64,000 bases of DNA, taken from NCBI RefSeq assembly GCF_004359215.1, contig NW_027152031.1, forward strand, positions 736,941 to 800,940, written 5' to 3'. How positions within the stretch are numbered: position 1 is the first letter of the stretch; every line of letters begins with the position of its first letter. Source of the stretch: Bremia lactucae. Taxonomy: Eukaryota > Oomycota > Peronosporomycetes > Peronosporales > Peronosporaceae. A program made the position numbers and the translations under genes. This document shows positions 1-10,744 of this stretch, piece after piece. The notes beneath the pieces were generated by a model. That model searched no databases, was not told where the DNA came from, and saw nothing but the letters and a program-made list of their open reading frames with translations.

Positions 1-125
1 CCATCGCACTCACTCGTAGTACATCCACACGCTTGTGGACGCTCCAAGACGTTCATCAGATGGCCATCTGATGAACAAGTTGCAGACATCTATACGGGTC
101 GATGCTGCCAGCTGAACCTTGGCTC

Positions 126-314
126 TTATTTTCTGAGCCAAGGTAAACCTAGGATGACATCAAATTTGTCATCTAAATCCAGTACGATGAAATCATCGTC
201 GTACTGTAATTCTTTTAACGTGTAGTTAGATTTAACTACGCGTTGAATTACTGTTATCGATGCGCCTGTCGCTATACGCACCGTCATCCATGTTGGAGGT
301 GTCGCGCTCAACAT
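126..314 (-). pseudogene. retropepsin C-terminal part of element A1
   Basis: The 62-residue frame ends in a stretch containing FIVLDLDDKFDVILGLPWL. This is the conserved C-terminal segment of gypsy retropepsins (hydrophobic-D-hydrophobic-ILG-x-x-WL), which follows the flap and forms the dimer interface. The catalytic D(S/T)G would lie upstream, near 350-390, where the translation is interrupted. The same segment occurs at about 8860 on plus (element 3) and near 6550 on minus (A2). Confidence 0.7.
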
Positions 315-397
315 ATTTGAGCCTACGACTCTCTAGTGACTGGCGACGAATAAAGTTATTCGACGCTCCGCAGTCCACTAGGGCTCTGAGTGACAAA

Positions 398-1228
398 TCA
401 ATTGTCCTTTTTTAACTTCAAGGTGATGAGGGATACCTCATCACCAGGTGCATAGACACATACTGATTGTGTGTCTGGAGCAACTTTCGTCAAAAGATTT
501 GCAAATTCTCTTGCGGTTGCTGGATCAGTAAGTCGTTGCACCCGTTTTTTTGGCTGTCCGCCTCGCTGTTGTGATTTCGCAACAACGTCCGACCCGCGAC
601 CGTTGCCCTTTTTAGCATTCGGTCCATAATTACGTTCAGTACCTCTCGGTGCTGGCCATGGGGCACTACACTCATGAGCGTAGTGTCCTAACTTTTGACA
701 GCGATTGCTTTTCTGCAATCGCTTATTGTTCGAATAGCGAGGTTTCTCGCTTTCGACATAAGAGAGGTCCATAGGTTCTGGACCTCCAAGCTCGTGTCGT
801 CTTGGAGGACGATACGATGATGAACTAGCTTGAGCCTGTCTTAAGCTTAAGTCCTCCTGTTTCGCAACGGATATTGCTTCTTCAAGCGTATCCAGTTCCA
901 AGCGGAACAGGTGGGATTTTACGGGAACACCTGTAAGACCTTGCATAAACACCATAATCAACGTGTGTTCATGAACTGGGTTGTTTGTGATACAACTCGC
1001 TATGAGTCGTATTTGCTGGGCATAAGCGTGAACATCACGCTTATCTTGCTTGAGTTTCAGAAGCTCTGATCGAGCTCTGAACACAGCCCTAGGCGGTTCA
1101 AACGTCTGTTTGAGCCGGGCTTTAAAAGCCTCTAGCGAGCCGAATACATATGTGTCGCGCAACTTAAGGCCTAGTGCCCATGTTTTGGCACGACCTGCCA
1201 AGTTTGACTCAGCAAATGCGACGTGCAT
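398..1228 (-). CDS. gag polyprotein (capsid/nucleocapsid) of element A1
   Basis: The 276-residue open frame is the capsid and nucleocapsid part of a gypsy gag, which forms the virus-like particle and binds element RNA. The N-terminal two thirds carry the retrotrans_gag signature (AKTWALGL, then F..LKQTFEPP, then LLKLKQ..RDVHAYAQQIR). A zinc knuckle follows at about residue 180. It reads SNRCQKLGHYAHEC, so the first Cys of CX2CX4HX4C is Ser; the relative at 8.36 kb has all four ligands (CNRCQKTGHCAYEC). A basic Arg/Gln/Gly tail comes next. The leftmost Met is probably internal, because homologous gag sequence continues upstream to about 1560 in another frame. Confidence 0.8.
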   Translation of the reverse strand: MHVAFAESNLAGRAKTWALGLKLRDTYVFGSLEAFKARLKQTFEPPRAVFRARSELLKLKQDKRDVHAYAQQIRLIASCITNNPVHEHTLIMVFMQGLTGVPVKSHLFRLELDTLEEAISVAKQEDLSLRQAQASSSSYRPPRRHELGGPEPMDLSYVESEKPRYSNNKRLQKSNRCQKLGHYAHECSAPWPAPRGTERNYGPNAKKGNGRGSDVVAKSQQRGGQPKKRVQRLTDPATAREFANLLTKVAPDTQSVCVYAPGDEVSLITLKLKKDN

Positions 1229-1303
1229 TTGCTTCGACGATGTGACGAGCCCTTACGGCATCGTCCAACTCGACAAAACATCTTAAGCGGGAGTATTTTT
1301 CGA

Positions 1304-1560
1304 CTACTTAGAGATGTCAATATTTAAGGTTTCGGAACGACGCGTGTCCGACATCCGAGGTACAGGGGTATGTACCTGTTGTAACCCCAACAGTTCTGCC
1401 TGTTGAGAGCCTTGCTGATTAAGCAAGACTGCCTTCTCCTTCGCCTCGTTAAGTTCATGTTTATGAACTTGGCGATGGCTGAATGGAGGGCATTTCTTTC
1501 CAAACCGGACATCATGGCCAAATGGCATCGTTCCCTCCGGTCGAACTCATTCGTTTGACC
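1304..1560 (-). pseudogene. gag N-terminal segment of element A1 (frameshifted)
   Basis: The frame starts with Met at 1528 and runs for 74 residues. It contains a helical, Gln/Glu/Lys-rich stretch (HELNEAKEKAVLLNQQ) of coiled-coil type, typical of the N-terminal region of gag proteins. It ends just before the capsid frame at 1228, so a frameshift near 1300 separates the two. The real gag start may be this Met. Confidence 0.5.
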
Positions 1561-1682
1561 GCACTCCTTTCTATGTCACTTAGAAAGGAGTAGCTATCAC
1601 GCGAAACATGATGCATACTTCCAATAGCATCTAACATGTCCATGTTAGATGATGGAACTGTGGTCCTTGGACGGACTACAAA

Positions 1683-1691
1683 GTGCTACCA
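1683..1691 (-). promoter_or_regulatory. primer binding site of element A1
   Basis: On the minus strand TGGTAGCAC lies 2 nt downstream of the LTR end (ACA-AC-TGGTAGCAC). TGGTAGCA is complementary to the 3' end UGCUACCA of eukaryotic initiator tRNA-Met, a usual minus-strand primer of LTR elements. The same motif at the same spacing follows the LTR-D at 51413. Confidence 0.65.
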
Positions 1692-1693
1692 GT

Positions 1694-2010
1694 TGTAACG
1701 GGGCACAACTGACTTGTACTGCTTCAGTACAAGTCCACTTCGCACTGCCTCAGTGCGAATGGTACCTCACGTCACTTCACGTACACTAGTACGTCCAGAG
1801 GAAGTCTTCTCATTAAAACACTTGCTTTAAAGAGGGTTAAAGTAAATTGTATTTAATATAATTAAGTTCTTCTGTTTCTATCTATTGAATACTAACTTAA
1901 CTATAAACTAATACAAAACATGTAATAAAGTCTTATCTGTCTCTCTCTTTGCCCGCGTCCAGCGCTGACTGGACCGCGGAAAAGTAGAATTAATGATCTA
2001 TATCTTCCCA
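1694..2010 (-). repeat. LTR-A, 5' LTR of A1, upstream part lost
   Basis: The plus-strand text begins TGTAACGGGGCACAAC and aligns base by base with the complete 441-bp LTR-A at 13861-14301 for about 300 bp, including a string of short palindromes (CTTGTACTGCTTCAGTACAAG). Similarity fades near 2010, so the U3-proximal end is missing or replaced. Bases 2011-2312 show nothing I recognise. Confidence 0.7.
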
Positions 2011-2312
2011 CGAGAGGCAAGATAACCCTGCCTCTCTTGACAAACGGTGCTGCTTAGAGCGAGCACCGATTACTTACCGGTCACGTACCGTAATTAGTTT
2101 GTCTAGCCAGACCTCACGGCCTACGCTTAGTACATTCTGCAAAAAGTATCACAAGCTTGAAACAAAGGACAACTTCTTGAGTCGCTTTCCACAGTATCAT
2201 CGATGTCGAAAAAAAGACATTGATAATGGGCTTGTGTTCATCCTCACCAGGGCTGTGGAGTCTTAATGAGTTGAATGGCCGAATCTTAAAACGATCATTG
2301 GTCATTCCCAAT

Positions 2313-2410
2313 TATGTATTGTTACATAAAAATAACACTCAAAGGTTGTAAATTAATATACTATCTAAAAGGTAGAAAATATTTGAAGAATACTACTTTA
2401 CGTAGTAATA
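2313..2410 (+). repeat. LTR-A fragment, inverted relative to the previous one
   Basis: About 100 bp matches the reverse complement of 14200-14301, the U3 start of LTR-A: the AAAGGTTGT..ATACTATCTAAAAGGTAGA..ATATTTG..GTAGTAAT series. The TGTAACGGGG terminus is degraded. It marks a junction between A1 and the 3' end of A2. Confidence 0.6.
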
Positions 2411-3100
2411 TTCGGAAAGCCTATTCATTGGTAGATTCATGTTCTGCCGCGTCAAGGACGCATTTCATGTACCTATGGAGGCTTCGCGCTTCACATAAGT
2501 GAGGCGCACCCTCGAATAGCACTCTTTTAGGGGGTACGTTTGCAATCCTTTTACGAGTGCGCAAACCTTTCTTTCTTTTCCGATGGCCCTTGCCGAAGAA
2601 AGGATTAAACCTCATCATACTGATCGACAAGACCCGGGACGTGGGAGTGTGGGTCCCAACTATCATGCGCGGGTGGAATCCCGCGCCAGCGAATAAAATA
2701 GCTCATTCAACTCCTCTCACGTCGCAGTGATTTGAGACAAAAGCGCTGCACGAGGAAGTGCTTCTTACCACTCAAATTCATTAATAGATGTGAAAGAGGA
2801 AGTGAACCAGGTCCGAATTATTTGTCCGCACCCGTATATTAGGGGACATGCTCGCAACCGCGTCCTCCCGTTACTCGACGTTTTTGGGCTGATCGGTCGA
2901 ATTACCGAGCAGGCTATCGCCTCCGCAACGAACTGGCGACGGCTTGTCAAGAGATTGCATCTTTGAAGGATCGGATGCAGCATTGAAAGGCCGGGAGCCC
3001 AAGTCTTTTGCGGATGTTTTGAGACGCGGGATATGAATGCACTATCGGAAAAAGCTCGATGTAACAGTACGGGCAGATACAATCAACGTAAATTAGGATG
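2411..3100. other. 3' region of an A-type element, no clear product
   Basis: This region lies between the integrase end and the LTR of A2. A 35-bp core (CCCAACTATCATGCG-GGGTGG) recurs near 20515, in the matching position of another A-type fragment. Short plus-strand frames are seen (for example a helical stretch around 2905-2980), but the two copies are too diverged for me to show coding. Confidence 0.35.
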
Positions 3101-3260
3101 CGTGCGCATCCTACGAGGTAGCTCGATCGTGTATGCGTTGCCTAGGCGGTCTACTACACGGAACGGGCAGACATACCTGGGCAGTAATTTTTTACTGTCC
3201 ACATTCATCACTACATGTTAGGTAGGTTTTATCTAAGCCAGTAGGATTATATCATTACCA

Positions 3261-4424
3261 TTAAATAAAATAATCTTTCTCTTCCATTTTTGTCAAAGTT
3301 CCGTTTGTGTCGGTCCACCGCATATCCTGTACAAACTGGACCACTGCTTCTCTAGCCAACATAAAATCACCTGCTGACTCGATTTTATATTTGTTTTGAG
3401 TGCGACCGCCTCGGACTGCGGAGATACTCTCTCTCTCTCTTGTTGACAGTATTATCGTTCTCATTAATAAACTGATTTGAATGCTGAGTCTTTCAGCATC
3501 GTTGTCATAGTCCGTGGTGGTATTATTGTTATTACTGAGATTGTCCACTTTAATGTCAATTAAATCAACATTGGTATTCTTCGCACTGACCTTAGTGGTA
3601 ATGCGTGATGAACAAGAGCTAGAAGGTTCTTTGTTCGAGCGAGTCCCTCCTCCTCTTGAATAAGAGTATTCTCAAACAAGGTGGGTATACGTGGGTGGCA
3701 CAAGCCATTCACGAAAAACGATGTATGCTTTGTTGATGCATGCATCGACAATATTTGCCATCTGCAAGAACTTACTCCAGCTCGTACGCAAGTAGATGTA
3801 TCATCAAAGCTTCTCTTCGAGGACACAATTAGCCCGTTCTGCCTGACCATATTTTCCAGGATGGTTAGGTGCCCACATCTTAATCGTGTTCCAAGTTAAC
3901 CGAACACGGATTGCGAATACTCCGCCGTGAATTGCGGGTCTAGATCCAAAACCATTTCACGGGAAAACTCATGTAGTCGAATTATCATTTCGATAAAGAT
4001 ACGAGCACAGCCTTCGGCAGTGAACGACTCCAGGACTACAACAAGATGAATCATCTTGATGAGCCCATCTTCAAACGCACGTAATACCATTATTGATTGT
4101 TAGCGTCTTTGGGCAACCCAAAATGATGTAGATTGATATCGACTGCCAAAAATCTGCCGGAATAGGCAGATGCTGTAATTCAGCATGAGAAGAGCAGCAA
4201 GGATTCATTCGTTGACAAACTTCGCAATCGCTTACTATTTGCGCACTACCTGGTACTGGCACGACAATAAATGTGAGGTAAGTCTTATCACGTCCATAAC
4301 CACCTAGTGATGCATCGTGACACGCATACATGATGTGCAAGAGCAAAATAGTGTGAGTGGATACGACGACACGAGGTGTGTCGTCGCTAATGACTATGTA
4401 TCCCATTGCGTGTTGTCTGTCCAT
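3261..4424 (-). pseudogene. integrase remnant of A2
   Basis: There are four broken frames. The first (4424-4071) contains the zinc-finger region of gypsy integrases, with a C-x-x-C pair in SDCEVCQRMNPC. The second (4090-3896) contains the catalytic core, with MIHLVVV..ES and LDLDPQFTAEY, where LDLDP corresponds to the usual SDRDP holding the second catalytic Asp. The last (3548-3261) is the C-terminal extension with an Asn/Thr run, as at 12258 in element 3. The third catalytic residue (Glu) is not in an open frame. Confidence 0.65.
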
Positions 4425-4739
4425 CTGACGAGGTCTGAATCAACTTTGATAATACCTTTCAGGATAACTGTGATGGATTTCTAAGAGAACCATAAAGCTC
4501 TTAGAGTCTTGTATTCTTAGTAGTCTCTTCTTACGTCATCAAGTAATGCAGTAATGTTGACGACGAAACACTAATTTTTGCAACGGCGAACTTATCCTCA
4601 CTGCAGATTGGCATAGCCGGCTCTATATCAGGCCACGCGAAAGCGCACCAACGCCGAAATAAAGTCATCATGGCGTAAATTTAACGGAGAAATTATACTC
4701 CGCGAAGAAAGACAACCATCTCGCCATTCTTTGCGAGAG

Positions 4740-5050
4740 GTGTTGACTATTTACGGCCGTTCGTAAAGACGCATGGTCCGTATAAACGGTCTATCTCCCA
4801 ACAGATAAACCCTAAACTTAGCCAGTGCGTGGTTGAACGGCAAGAAGTTCCTTTTCATGCTCTGGATTGTTGCGTTCAGCTGGTTGAGGCTGACGCATTT
4901 GATAAAAGACGACGCGCTCTGCGCCCTCTGAGTCATATTGCATCAACGCACAGCCGATTGCAAAATTTCTGGCGTCACAGACCACATGAAATGGTCTGTC
5001 CTGGTCCGCAATCGCCAGGATTGGCGATTGCATCATGCTGCGCTTGATAC
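4740..5050 (-). pseudogene. RNase H remnant of A2
   Basis: The minus frame 5036-4818 carries PFHVVCDARNFAIGCALMQ, in which the Asp of VCDA is the first catalytic Asp of the gypsy RNase H. This is followed by QMRQPQPAE..N.EHEKELLAV, matching the YxSR.L..AE.NY...EKELLA block. The substrate-side part continues in another frame to 4740. Confidence 0.7.
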
Positions 5051-5139
5051 CTTGGAAGGAACGCTAAAGATAGCGTTCTATGAACATTATACAGTTTTCT
5101 TCAACAAACATGATAGATTCACTGTCATTTCGGCATATT

Positions 5140-6200
5140 TGCGCAATTACTCATGCAAGTACGTCTCTAAGCCGAAGAACTTACTAAGTCCCTTACATCG
5201 ACTGTGACAGGCCCGTTGTGATCTGTTCAAATCAGGGCTACACCAAGTTTTCCGCGATGTACCCAAGAAGTAGTATTTCGCTTGCAGCGAATATTCACTT
5301 CTTGAGATTTGCATACAACGTATGCTTACGCTTAAGTGTAAGAACTTTCGGACTTGTGTACAATGTACTGCAACGTCCGACTTGCCGTTCATGACTCGGC
5401 TATGAACGAAGACATCATCAAAATAACTCGGTACGAGAAGGGGCGTAATCAGTCAAAGCATACAAATTTTCTGTTCATCAGATCCGTTGTCAACAAATGG
5501 TATTTCTTGACATACCATCAATGCTTATGTCGTTTCTCGACATCGGTGTTTGATCTGCTACCGTTGTAGCATTCAATTTAATGAATGCACGCACTTATCG
5601 CCACCACTCCTGTTGATTTACGAACACAAAAGGTCAGAGAGCTATGTGGGAGGTTGACTCCCTCAGATGGTCCGTAGCTAAACGATCGGCAAAGAACTTG
5701 TCAATCGCTACTACTTACTTGCTCACGAGTGGCCACTGCTTCATGACAGAGTATTTTTAACCTAACGTCAGGTAGATTTCGTGTCGAGCGCCTTTATCCT
5801 TAGTTAAGGAACACACCTTGAATTCGTTCAGATCTTCATACATTGTATTTAGCGACTCCCAAAAAATGGGACTTAATACGTTTTATCCGAGTCTTCTCGT
5901 CGAGGAAATATTCGTGATTCGATGAGCTGCTGAGATCCCATGCGTCGCAGGAGATACTATTGCCGGTCGAATATCAGTCACGTGCTTGTCATCTATGATA
6001 AGTACGAAGATCTTCTTGACTTTGCAATTACGCAGATCACGCAAGACCCGTTTCGGTTCTAGCGTTGGAAATTAGTTTATACCCGAAGTAAATGTCGGAG
6101 GCACTATCAGATCAAATGTATTAGTGCTACACTTGGTCTGATATTATTTAAGATATTCAACGTCTCAGTTTTTTCCTGGAACTAATATTTCCACAGGTTC
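5140..6200 (-). pseudogene. reverse transcriptase and protease-RT linker remnant of A2
   Basis: The region aligns with the reverse complement of element 3 RT (9640-10560) but has no long open frame. Near 5400 the sequence corresponding to YFDD is altered beyond confident reading. Spacer sequence toward 6200 corresponds to the protease-RT linker. Confidence 0.5.
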
Positions 6201-6599
6201 CTGGAGTTTATTCGCTCAGGTTTTGGTCGACCTATTTAGCGTATTTGGAGATGGTTCCCACATTTATTTGGAAAGTTATTTTCTTGGCTGCCTCGATCTG
6301 TGGTTGCTTGTACACAGCCGCCGATTCGAACTTCACAGCGTGACGGTGATCTCACTCAGCTCTTGTGTAGTCGTACTTATGCCCGAACCACAAATTAGGC
6401 ATCGCACTCACACGTAGTACATACACACGCATGTAGAGACTCCAAGACGGTAAACAGATCGCCATCTGATGAAACTAGGCATGCATCGTCACGGATCGAT
6501 GCTGCCAGTTTATGCATGGCTCGTAATTTCTGAGCCATCGTTTTCCCAGGATGACATCAAACTTGTCATCCAAATCCAGTACAATGAAATGATAGTCGC

Positions 6600-7250
6600 A
6601 CTTTTTTTACCTTCTAGCATGTAGTGATTTGCACCTATTCGCTTTTTAACTCCTGCAGATGTGCCTCTTGCAAGCCGCACTGTCATCCTCGTCTAAAGTA
6701 TATTGCGCGCAGCGAGCTTCATCCTAAGATTTTCAAGCGATTGGTGTTGAATAAATTTATCGAAACCTACAATAGACTAGACAAATCATATGTAAATTTG
6801 ATTTGCAAGTTGATGAGGGTAATTTCATCACAAGGGGCATGACTGTGTGCTGAGAGCAACTTTTGTTAAGAGACCGGCAATATTTTTCGACATTGCTGGA
6901 TCATAGGGTGCTCCGCACCTACTGATTCCAGCCGTTTTTTTACAGTTGGCCTCGCCATTTGCGATTCCGCAAGAGCGAAGGACCCGCGTCCTCGGCTATT
7001 CTTAGTTGAAGGTCGATCACTTTGTTCCAAATCCGCCAACGACTCAGAGGTTGTAGCCCATTTGTATGCGCCGTCCCGAGATCGAAGACGGGGCATCTCG
7101 TTGGCACCGATATTTTACCACTAAAAAATTTGAATGGACGAAAGACTTATTTATGCTGAAGTCCTCCACATTCGGCCAACTTGGTGACACGCCAAAATTC
7201 ATTATTGCCGTATCTTCATCGATGCGGCGATCTTTAATGTATCCATAAAG
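6600..7250 (-). pseudogene. gag remnant of A2
   Basis: The frame 7096-6866 and its surroundings align with the nucleocapsid tail of A1 gag, including the basic KNSRGRGSFALAESQ stretch that corresponds to KKGNGRGSDVVAKSQ. Toward 7220 the pattern seen at the start of the A1 capsid frame recurs out of frame. Confidence 0.5.
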
Positions 7251-7365
7251 ATAATGTTTCTTTACAATTATCTATGAAGTAATCATAGTTGCGTAATGCG
7301 TTACAGTATAGCCGAAAGCAAAGAGCGGAGTCATTGTAGGATACTGTAACGGGCTAGTTGCCTTA

Positions 7366-7825
7366 TGTTACACACACTTAACAGGAAGGTTAATAACTTC
7401 TCGTGTTGTAAGTTAATCCGTCACTCGAGCGAGCTTCACATAGTGAACCACCCTTGTGTATGTGATGCATCCACATCGAAGGGATGACGTCTAGCGTCAT
7501 CCGCGAGTTGAGGCATTTAGAACAATACGCTCGCCATGTAGAGATGCACAACTACAGAGATGGCATCTAATCATTGGGTAAAAAAGTTTTATATTAATTC
7601 TGTTAAAAGATAAGCTAGTCTTAAATTTGCTTCCTACATTGAAGTTCGCTCGAAAAGACGGGTAACCGCTTCCGTGACGATATTTGTTCTAAGGTACAAG
7701 TTCGTTGGGTAAGGTCCCCTTAGACGCCTACTAACTACGTCACTACACGCGAGAGAAGACGGTCAATCCACTTCCTCGCTATAATTGAAGGTGTATGCTT
7801 TGTAGTGCGAGGCCGCCCGCCTACA
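7366..7825 (+). repeat. LTR-D, solo copy
   Basis: The 460-bp block begins TGTTACACACACTTAAC and ends GCCCGCCTACA. It aligns with the reverse complement of 51413-51908 and with 25364-25872: a GGGATGACG..AGCGTCATCC palindrome, ACACGCGAGAGAAGACGGTC near the 3' end, and GTGCGAGGCCGCCCGC. No matching internal region adjoins it. Flanks CCTTA and GATAT are not an obvious target duplication. Confidence 0.75.
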
Positions 7826-7926
7826 GATATCCAGTAGATGAAGATAATATACCAAGGAGATGAAAACTATAACATAATCAATGGTCTCTTATCTGCTTTA
7901 CTGTTATTGAAAACGTACTAGTTAGC

Positions 7927-8155
7927 TGTAACGGGACACCTTTCGCAAGTACAGTTTCAGTACTAGCAAACCTCAATGAAGGTGAGGTTCCTTTCAATAC
8001 TTTACGTACACGACGTGCAGAAGAAGGTTAAGAAGCTAAGAAGTCTTAGCTATCAAAGTCAACACTAAAGGCTTTAGTGAAACGGAGTGTAAGTATTATT
8101 TCCTTAACGAGAAATCATACAAATATGATTTTTCTATGCTGTGTTTATTAAAGGT
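7927..8155 (-). repeat. LTR-E fragment
   Basis: It starts TGTAACGGGACACCTTTCGC and aligns with 17558-17760: the AGTACAG..AGTACTAGC palindromic arms, GGTGAGGT, GTGCAGAAGAAGGTTA and CTAAAGCTTTAGT. The far end is replaced by gag sequence of element 3 at about 8160. The 100 bp before it (7826-7926) shows nothing recognisable. Confidence 0.6.
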
Positions 8156-8244
8156 TTTGCATACGGACCCACCTGTTCCGGCTTGAATTAGAGTGGCTCG
8201 ACCAAGCGATCTCTATAGCGGAACAGGAGGACTTCAGTCTAAAG

Positions 8245-8640
8245 GTGGCTTTTGTTCACTATGGAGCTGATCGTCCTCCAAGACGACAAGAAAACAGAGG
8301 TCCAGAATCCATGGATCTCTCGTATGTCGATCGCGAGAAACACCGCTCTTCAGACCACAAACGGCTACAAAAATGTAATCGTTGTCAAAAGACGGGCCAC
8401 TGCGCCTATGAGTGTGGTGCCGCACGGCCAGTGCCAAATAGCACTGAGCGAAAAGACCGACCTCTCGCCCGGAACAGCGGAGGACGCGGAGCCGACGCCG
8501 TTGCAATTTCGCAACAGCGCCCTACTAATCCGGCAACGGCAAAAGAAATGCTGGCCTTTTGACAAAAGTTGCTCCCCACACGCAAACATTGTCTGTAACT
8601 GCCCCAGGGGATGGGGTTAACCTCATTATCTTGAAAATAA
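8245..8640 (+). pseudogene. nucleocapsid part of gag, element 3
   Basis: The frame carries ESMDLSYVDREKHRSSDHKR and then CNRCQKTGHCAYEC, a perfect CX2CX4HX4C zinc knuckle. A basic Gly/Arg tail follows. It is collinear with A1 gag (PEPMDLSYVESEKPR). The upstream capsid is reduced to about 80 bp (FRLE...E at 8175-8240). Confidence 0.75.
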
Positions 8641-8676
8641 AAGTGTCAAATAAGTTCCCACTAAATTTCTAGTTGA

Positions 8677-8945
8677 TTGTGGGGCGCCGAATGTTTTATT
8701 CGACGCCAATCGCTAGAAGATCGCAGACTCAAATTTATTGGGCGCGAAATCGCTCTAATGAGGATGGCAGTGCACCTTGCAACAGGCGCATCTATAACGA
8801 TAAAGAAACGTGTAGTTGGTATCCAATACACGTTAAAGGGTAAACAGAACGATGACGATTTCATCGTACTAGATTAGGATGACAAATTTGATGTCATCCT
8901 TGGGAAGCCATGGCTTAGAAGATTCGAGGCATGTATAAATTAGCA
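8677..8945 (+). pseudogene. aspartic protease remnant, element 3
   Basis: The sequence from 8660 reads VDCGAPN, so the catalytic D(S/T)G triad has Cys in the middle. It is followed by a TGASITIKKRVV block and DDDFIVLD, then a stop near 8877 before the FDVILGKPWL end. It matches the A1 protease at 126-314. Confidence 0.65.
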
Positions 8946-9646
8946 GCATCAAGCAGTGACGGTGCCTGTCTGTTGTTCATCAGATGGCCTATTGACGAAC
9001 GTCTTGGAGCGTCCACAAGCGTGTGGATGTCCTACGAGTGAGTGCGATGGCCTCACTTGTGGGTCGTTAGCATGACTTCACAAGATCTCAGTGTGAATAC
9101 CCAAAACATTGTGGAATTAGATCCCGACAGCTGTGCATAAGCATAGACAGCGCCGTAGTTCGACCACTCGAATAAGTTGAGTGGTACGAAACAAGGATGC
9201 TTGCGTAAGAAGCAACATCCAAGAAAGTTTGAAGTGCCCGTCTAAAAGAGACAGTGCGAAAGTCCTAGATCGGCTGGAAAGTCGATCGTAGAGGATCTCG
9301 CTGCGGTACCGCAACCACAGTTAGAGGCAGTTAAGCAGGATACTCCCCAAATATTTTCTGTGGGAATAAGTCCCCAACAATTTGTGTCAAATTTTCCCAA
9401 GTACCTTTGGAAATAAGTTCCAAAGAGGAACTGAGACAAGCAATGTCTTTGTAAGCAATAAATCAAGTGTAGGCGCTTATACACTTGATCTAATCGCGCC
9501 TCCGAAGTTAACTTCGGCGATAACTTAATTGCCATTGCTTGAACGGAAATGTTCTTACGTGATCTGCGTAGTGGCAAAGTTAAGCAGATCTTGAATATTA
9601 ATAATTATTTTTACCCTATAGCTTACTTGTCTCAGATAACAACTGT

Positions 9647-10720
9647 GTGGCCGATATTCGGTCGGCAACAGTATTTCCTGACAATCAACGGGTTCTCAGC
9701 AGTTTGTCGATGGACGATAGTGTCCTCGATGAGAAGACTCGGATTGAGAGTTTTACGTCCCAATCCTGGAAGTCATTGAAGACAAATCCTTTATATGAGG
9801 ATTTAATAATATGTAAGGATGTATTCCCTGAATCCGTACCGTGCGAGTTGCCTAAGGAGAAAGGCACTCGACACGAAATTGACCTAATCCCATGTTTGAA
9901 ATACTGTGTCATGAAGCAGTGACCACTGCCTCGTGAACAAGTATTAGCGATCGACAAATTCTTTGTCGATCACTTAGCAGCGGGCTATGTCAAAGAGTCA
10001 GCCTCTCCACAAAGCTCTCCGACCTTCTGTGTGCGTAAAGCGCATAAGGAGGGTGGCGGATTGTACACGCGTGGAATAAATTGAGCGCTGCAACGGTAAC
10101 GGCTCAAACGCCGACAACACGAAAAGACGTAATCATTGATGGTATGTCAATGAGTTCCATCTTTTCGTCAATAGATCTGACGGATGGATTCTTTCCTTAT
10201 GCGCGAACACAATATTCCGTTCATAGCAGTTAGCACCCTAAGCGGAATGCTATGGGAATGACTAGTTATGCCACAGGGACTTAGTAATGCCCCTGCAACA
10301 TTCAAAAGATGTGTAACAAATCTGTTAAGATCGGTGCGGGATTTCGCACCGAGCTATTTTGATGACGTCTTCATTCATAGCAGAGCCATGAACGGGAAGT
10401 CGGACGTTGAAGTACATATACCCTCGTCCGAAAAGTATTTACACTTATGCGAAAGCAATGTCGTATGCAAATCTCCAGAAGTGTATATTCGCTGCAAGCA
10501 AAATACCACTTCTTGGGTGCATCGTGGGTAATAACGGTGTACGCCATGTACGCCGGTCCAGAAAAAATCAAGGCGATCACCAATTGGCCTGTGCCAGTCG
10601 ATGAAAAGGGACTTAAGAAGTTCCTCGGCTTAGCAGTGTACCTGTACTCACACAATTATGCCGAAATGACACTACAACTTTTTTTTTTTGAAGAAAAATG
10701 TCAAGTGGTCATGGAACGCT
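9647..10720 (+). pseudogene. reverse transcriptase, element 3
   Basis: The linker and RT fingers are in the frame 9647-9922 (FPESVPCELPKEKGTRHEID), which ends in an in-frame TGA. The palm is in 10268-10531: MPQGLSNAPATFKRCV (motif B) and YFDDVFIHSRA (motif C, with both catalytic Asp of YxDD intact). The thumb follows in other frames to 10720 (KGLKKFLGLAVYLYSHNYA). Nearly the whole block is repeated in inverted orientation at 14342-15370. Confidence 0.8.
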
Positions 10721-10744
10721 GATTGTCTGCTTTCCTTCGCGTCT

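Larger units (their letters stand above)
1..1690 (-). mobile_element. Ty3/gypsy element A1, 5' half (gag-protease), cut by window edge
   Basis: This minus-strand retrotransposon interior reads from a 5' LTR at about 1.7 kb toward the window start. In element order it has a primer binding site, a gag leader, a gag with a zinc knuckle, and the C-terminal part of an aspartic protease. The rest of pol lies outside the window. Gag is split by a frameshift near 1300, so the copy is probably dead, although its gag frame is the longest of its family here. The family is Ty3/gypsy by the gag-protease order and by comparison with the related full-length element at 8.2-12.8 kb. Confidence 0.85.
2411..7250 (-). 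mobile_element. Ty3/gypsy element A2, heavily degraded
   Basis: The minus-strand order from right to left is gag (7240-6600), protease (near 6550), linker and RT (6200-5140), RNase H (5050-4740), integrase (4430-3100), then a 3' noncoding or unknown stretch (3100-2411). Frames are broken every 100-300 bp. Recognition rests on short conserved blocks and on alignment with the reverse complement of element 3. No intact LTR remains on either side; a family-D LTR abuts its gag end at 7366. Confidence 0.75.

Noticed and set aside
3411..3450. CTCTCTCTCT run as a microsatellite of interest
   Set aside because: It is a short (about 12 bp) run inside the integrase C-terminal remnant, also present in the homologous site at 12370.
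9685..9957. 90-codon frame identical to 14912-15184
   Set aside because: Identity only reflects the inverted repeat of RT; the sense strand encodes the RT fingers.
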